A stretch of 24,353 nt of DNA from an uncultured Streptococcus sp. (GTDB lineage Bacteria; Bacillota; Bacilli; Lactobacillales; Streptococcaceae). Shown here piece after piece: positions 21,645 through 24,353 of this stretch (position 1 is the stretch's first letter; the number at the start of each line of letters is the position of its first letter). The stretch is taken from assembly GCF_959025735.1 (NCBI RefSeq), contig NZ_CAUFJQ010000016.1, positions 1 through 24,353 on the forward strand. Reading direction: 5' to 3'. A model generated the notes under the pieces. It was given only the letters and a program-made list of their open reading frames with translations. It was not told the DNA's origin and searched no databases. Both the position numbers and the translations under genes were made by a program.

Positions 21645-23208
21645 ATTCCCACTCTACAGTTGCAGGTGGTTTACTTGTGATATCGTAGACGATGCGGTTG
21701 ACGTGGTCAACTTCGTTTACGATACGAACTGAGATTTTTTGGAGGACTTCCCATGGAATCTTCGCAAAGTCAGCTGTCATTCCATCGATAGAAGTGATAG
21801 CACGGATGGCAATAGTGTAGTCGTAGGTACGGCCATCACCCATAACCCCAACAGAACGAACGCCTGTGTTGACAGTGAAGTATTGCCAGATATCGCGGTC
21901 AAGACCAGCTTTGGCGATTTCTTCACGAAGGATAGCATCTGATTCACGGACTGTTTCAAGTTTTTCTTCAGTGATTTCACCCATGACACGGATAGCAAGA
22001 CCTGGTCCTGGGAATGGTTGGCGCCATACGATGTGGTCTGGCATACCAAGCTCAGTACCAAGAGCACGAACCTCATCTTTGTAAAGAGTGTTGAGTGGTT
22101 CAATCAGTTCGAACTGCATATCCTCTGGAAGTCCACCAACGTTGTGGTGAGACTTGATGGTTTGAGCTGTATCCGTACCAGACTCGATCACGTCAGTATA
22201 GAGAGTTCCTTGTGCCAAGAATTTCACATCTTTGAGTTTACTTGCTTCGTCATCAAAGACATAAACAAACTCGTTACCGATGATCTTCCGTTTTTTCTCA
22301 GGATCAGATACACCAGCTAACTTATCAAGGAAACGTTTTGCAGCATCTGCTTTAACGATGTTCAAACCAAACTTACCACCAAGCATATCCATCACTTGAT
22401 CGGCTTCGCCTTTACGAAGAAGACCGTGGTCTACAAAGATACAGATCAATTGATCGCCGATGGCTTTTTGAAGGAGAACCCCAACAACGGAAGAGTCAAC
22501 ACCACCTGAAAGACCAAGAAGAACACGTTTGTCTCCGACGGTTTCACGGATTTTTTTGATCTGCATGTCAATGAAGTTGTCCATGGTCCAATCACCTTTA
22601 GCCCCACAGATGTTCAAGGCAAAGTTACGCAAGATGTCATAACCGTGAACAGAATGACGAACCTCAGGGTGGAATTGGATTCCGTAGATTTTCTTGTCTG
22701 GATTTTCAATCGATGCAAATGGACAGTCAGCAGAAGTACCAGTGCGGATAAAGTCAGCCGGAATTTCTGTAACAGCATCCCCGTGGCTCATCAAGACCAA
22801 TTGTTTGTCTGGTGTGCCGGCAAAAAGAGCAGAAGATTCTGTCAAAGTCAGTTCAGATTGACCATATTCGCGGTTACCAGCATCACCTGCAGGAACGACC
22901 TTCCCACCCAATTTATGGGTTAACAATTGCATCCCGTAACAGATTCCAAGGATTGGAATACCGAGTTCAAAAATTTCAGGATCGATATCAAAAGAACCTT
23001 CCTCGTATACAGAGTTTGGTCCACCTGAAAGAACGATCCCAACTGGATTGATTGCACGAACTTCATCAGCAGAAATCTTGTGGCTCTTCAACTCTGAGAA
23101 GACTCCAATTTCACGAATCCGACGTGAAATAAGCTGATTGTATTGGCTACCGTAGTCAAGCACGATGATTTTTTCAACATCATGCAAATCAGTTGATAGG
23201 TTTGTCAT
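21643..23208 (-). CDS. guaA: GMP synthase (glutamine-hydrolysing)
   Basis: GuaA aminates XMP to GMP using glutamine and ATP, the last step of GMP synthesis, in the cytosol. The 521 residues hold an N-terminal class I glutaminase with Cys90 (LGICYGMQ) and the His180/Glu182 pair (QFHPEV), then the ATP pyrophosphatase domain with SGGVDSS (234-240), and the dimerisation domain ending KPPATVEWE, the normal C-terminus. The minus-strand ribosome site is GAAGGGGAT. Its promoter is separate from the divergent GntR gene. No riboswitch is visible in the short leader. XMP made by Xpt (8233-8814) is a substrate. Confidence 0.98.
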   Translation of the reverse strand: MTNLSTDLHDVEKIIVLDYGSQYNQLISRRIREIGVFSELKSHKISADEVRAINPVGIVLSGGPNSVYEEGSFDIDPEIFELGIPILGICYGMQLLTHKLGGKVVPAGDAGNREYGQSELTLTESSALFAGTPDKQLVLMSHGDAVTEIPADFIRTGTSADCPFASIENPDKKIYGIQFHPEVRHSVHGYDILRNFALNICGAKGDWTMDNFIDMQIKKIRETVGDKRVLLGLSGGVDSSVVGVLLQKAIGDQLICIFVDHGLLRKGEADQVMDMLGGKFGLNIVKADAAKRFLDKLAGVSDPEKKRKIIGNEFVYVFDDEASKLKDVKFLAQGTLYTDVIESGTDTAQTIKSHHNVGGLPEDMQFELIEPLNTLYKDEVRALGTELGMPDHIVWRQPFPGPGLAIRVMGEITEEKLETVRESDAILREEIAKAGLDRDIWQYFTVNTGVRSVGVMGDGRTYDYTIAIRAITSIDGMTADFAKIPWEVLQKISVRIVNEVDHVNRIVYDITSKPPATVEWE

Positions 23209-23242
23209 CTTATCCCCTTCTTAAAGAAATTTACTTTCCTCT

Positions 23243-23272
23243 ATTCTAACACAAAAGCCTTGTCTTTACCAA
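23243..23272 (-). promoter_or_regulatory. guaA promoter
   Basis: On the minus strand: TTGGTA (plus 23267-23272), 18 bp, TAGAAT (plus 23243-23248) with an extended TGT. The leader to the ATG at 23208 is about 30 nt. Confidence 0.65.
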
Positions 23273-23279
23273 TCTCTGA

Positions 23280-23308
23280 TTGAAGAATTAGGAATTTTAC
23301 GCTACAAT
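23280..23308 (+). promoter_or_regulatory. promoter of the GntR regulator
   Basis: TTGAAG (23280-23285), 17 bp, TACAAT (23303-23308). It is back to back with the guaA promoter; the two -35 boxes are eight bases apart, so a protein bound here could affect both. Confidence 0.75.
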
Positions 23309-23336
23309 AGAGATAACACAGAGAAAGAGCAAGGTT

Positions 23337-24035
23337 ATGATTCCAGCTTACATTCAAATTCATGATCAGATTAAGTCTGAGATTGATCAAAAAATATGGA
23401 AAATCGGGGAGCGTCTTCCCAGCGAACGCGATCTAGCTGAGAAATTTCAAGTGAGTCGGATGACGCTTCGTCAGGCCATTACCCTTCTGGTTGAAGAAGG
23501 AGTGCTTGAAAGACGAGTAGGAAGTGGCACATTTATCACTAGCACGCGCGTCCAAGAAAAAATGCGAGGCACAACCAGTTTTACAGAAATTATGAAATCG
23601 CAAGGCAAGGAACCTTCTAGCCAAGTGATTTCTTACCGTAAAACCATTCCTAGCCTCCAAGAAGTGGACAAATTGGGCATTGATAAGACAGAAACCATCA
23701 TTCGGATGGAGCGGGTCCGGTATGCCGATGGGATCCCTGTTGTTTATGAAGTGGCCTCTATTCCAGAGAAATTTATTAAGAATTTCAATCGTGAAGAGGT
23801 TACCAGCCATTTCTTCCAAACCTTGGAGCGTCATGGCTATAAGATTGGAAAGTCGCACCAGACCATCTATGCGCGATTGGCCAAGGATAAGATTGCGGAG
23901 TACTTACAGATTTCAAAAGGGCAGGCTATTTTAGGTCTGACACAGGTTTCCTATTTTGAAGATGGGACGGCTTTTGAGTATGTAAAAAGTCAGTATGTCG
24001 GCGAGCGGTTCGAATTTTATTTAGAAAATAACTAA
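23337..24035 (+). CDS. GntR family regulator, HutC/UTRA subfamily
   Basis: A DNA-binding regulator of 232 residues. The winged helix at 1-70 has the GntR signature GERLPSERDLAEKFQVSRMTLRQAI and the wing VLERRVGSGTFI. The UTRA ligand domain (about 85-228) follows, with IIRMERVRYADGIPVVYEVASIP and the late YFEDGTAFEYVKSQYVGERFEF, typical of regulators that sense sugars or sugar phosphates such as YvoA/NagR. The ligand cannot be assigned. The gene is divergent from guaA, an arrangement I recall in other streptococci. No classic inverted GntR operator stands out between the promoters. It ends at a large terminator, so it is monocistronic. Confidence 0.92.
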   Translation: MIPAYIQIHDQIKSEIDQKIWKIGERLPSERDLAEKFQVSRMTLRQAITLLVEEGVLERRVGSGTFITSTRVQEKMRGTTSFTEIMKSQGKEPSSQVISYRKTIPSLQEVDKLGIDKTETIIRMERVRYADGIPVVYEVASIPEKFIKNFNREEVTSHFFQTLERHGYKIGKSHQTIYARLAKDKIAEYLQISKGQAILGLTQVSYFEDGTAFEYVKSQYVGERFEFYLENN

Positions 24036-24056
24036 GCTCGCAAATCGTAAAAATAG

Positions 24057-24111
24057 AAAACTCTTCAAATGTGTGAGAGGCTCACTCTCTTTGGCATTTG
24101 GGAGCTTTTTT
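24057..24111 (+). terminator. complex terminator with inner hairpin
   Basis: CAAATG (24066-24071) pairs with CATTTG (24095-24100), extended outward by ACTC/GAG pairs, and encloses a perfect GTGAG-AGG-CTCAC hairpin (24073-24085). T residues at 24106-24111 follow. Confidence 0.75.
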
Positions 24112-24154
24112 AGGTTGAAATCATTCTTTCTAAATAGTGATAGTAAAGGCAACA

Positions 24155-24253
24155 TTGAAAATTTTTAAAAATTTTTAAAAAAAATTTTATTTTTTCTTCA
24201 ATTTTTGATTTTTTTTACGAATTAATAGATAGAAGCTAGTTTTAGATCTAAAA
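24155..24253 (+). promoter_or_regulatory. AT-rich leader with A-tracts, cin-box-like motif and palindrome
   Basis: The bases from 24155 to 24216 are almost only A and T, with ATTTTTAAAA repeated at a 10-bp period, which predicts bent DNA. TACGAATT (24216-24223) behind a T run is one base from the late competence box TACGAATA. TTTTAGATCTAAAA (24240-24253) is a perfect 14-bp palindrome ending 20 bases before the next ATG. A normal -10/-35 pair is not clear. Confidence 0.4.
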
Positions 24254-24273
24254 AAGATATAAGGCAGGAAAAA

Positions 24274-24353
24274 ATGAAAAAAATTAAAATCGATGTGGTA
24301 GCTGTTCCCTTGAGTGGGCATCTGTACCCAACTTTAAATCTCGTTAAACCCTT
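24274..24353 (+). CDS. probable glycosyltransferase, N-terminal fragment
   Basis: Only the first 26 codons lie in the window. They read MKKIKIDVVAVPLSGHLYPT and continue NLVKP. A first beta strand followed by GHLYPTLNL is the start of the GT-B fold in the UDP-glycosyl/macrolide glycosyltransferase group (family GT1), where this His is usually the catalytic base. The ribosome site is AAGGCAGGA. The acceptor is not known. The call rests on a short motif and is therefore tentative. Confidence 0.6.
   Translation, partial: MKKIKIDVVAVPLSGHLYPTLNLVKP

Noticed and set aside
1..24353. tRNA genes, CRISPR arrays, insertion sequences and prophage genes
   Set aside because: I looked for cloverleaf ends, regular repeats, transposase motifs and terminal inverted repeats by eye and found none; a dedicated scan was not possible.

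Overview
The window is chromosomal DNA from a Streptococcus, most likely of the mitis/sanguinis/parasanguinis group. The low-GC gene style, strong AGGAGG-type ribosome binding sites, extended -10 promoters and gene content support this. The order tautomerase / tdk / GNAT / prfA / prmC / YrdC-domain protein / glyA / nucleoid-associated protein / lysozyme-like protein matches the order I recall from pneumococcus and relatives. The species is not fixed by the sequence alone.

Layout. (1) 1-153: the probable 3' end of an upstream gene and two intrinsic terminators. (2) 185-6124: an accessory, visibly AT-rich block driven by a good promoter at 185-213. It holds small membrane proteins (one split by a frameshift), unknown proteins, a probable DUF4299 protein, a YwqK-like MORN protein next to endonuclease V (the ywqK-ywqL pair of Bacillus subtilis), two related immunity-like proteins and a membrane-anchored extracytoplasmic protein. 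It looks like a locus of toxin-immunity type without a visible toxin. (3) 6167-6892: alpha/beta hydrolase. (4) 6966-10116: purine salvage, guaC, then a guanine-type riboswitch with its terminator, then xpt-pbuX. (5) 10115-11557: MATE efflux pump with its own promoter. (6) 11577-13424: ilvD behind a near-perfect CodY box. (7) 13435-20252: divergent tautomerase gene and the long tdk-to-lysozyme cluster, where the GNAT gene in front of prfA carries an in-frame TAG. (8) 20304-21513: secreted DUF1002 protein with a CiaR-like promoter. (9) 21570-24111: guaA on the minus strand, divergent from a GntR/UTRA regulator. (10) 24113-24353: a very AT-rich curved-looking leader and the start of a glycosyltransferase gene.

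Function. Guanine metabolism appears twice: GuaC (GMP to IMP), Xpt and PbuX (xanthine uptake and salvage) and GuaA (XMP to GMP). The riboswitch lets guanine shut off xpt-pbuX while leaving guaC upstream unaffected. The tdk-prfA-prmC-YrdC-glyA stretch joins dTTP salvage, translation termination (RF1 and its glutamine methylase), tRNA t6A synthesis and one-carbon metabolism. The least explained parts are the 185-6124 block, the stop codon in front of the RF1 gene, and the leaders of guaC, the DUF1002 gene and the last gene. No tRNA, rRNA, CRISPR array, transposase or prophage gene was seen.
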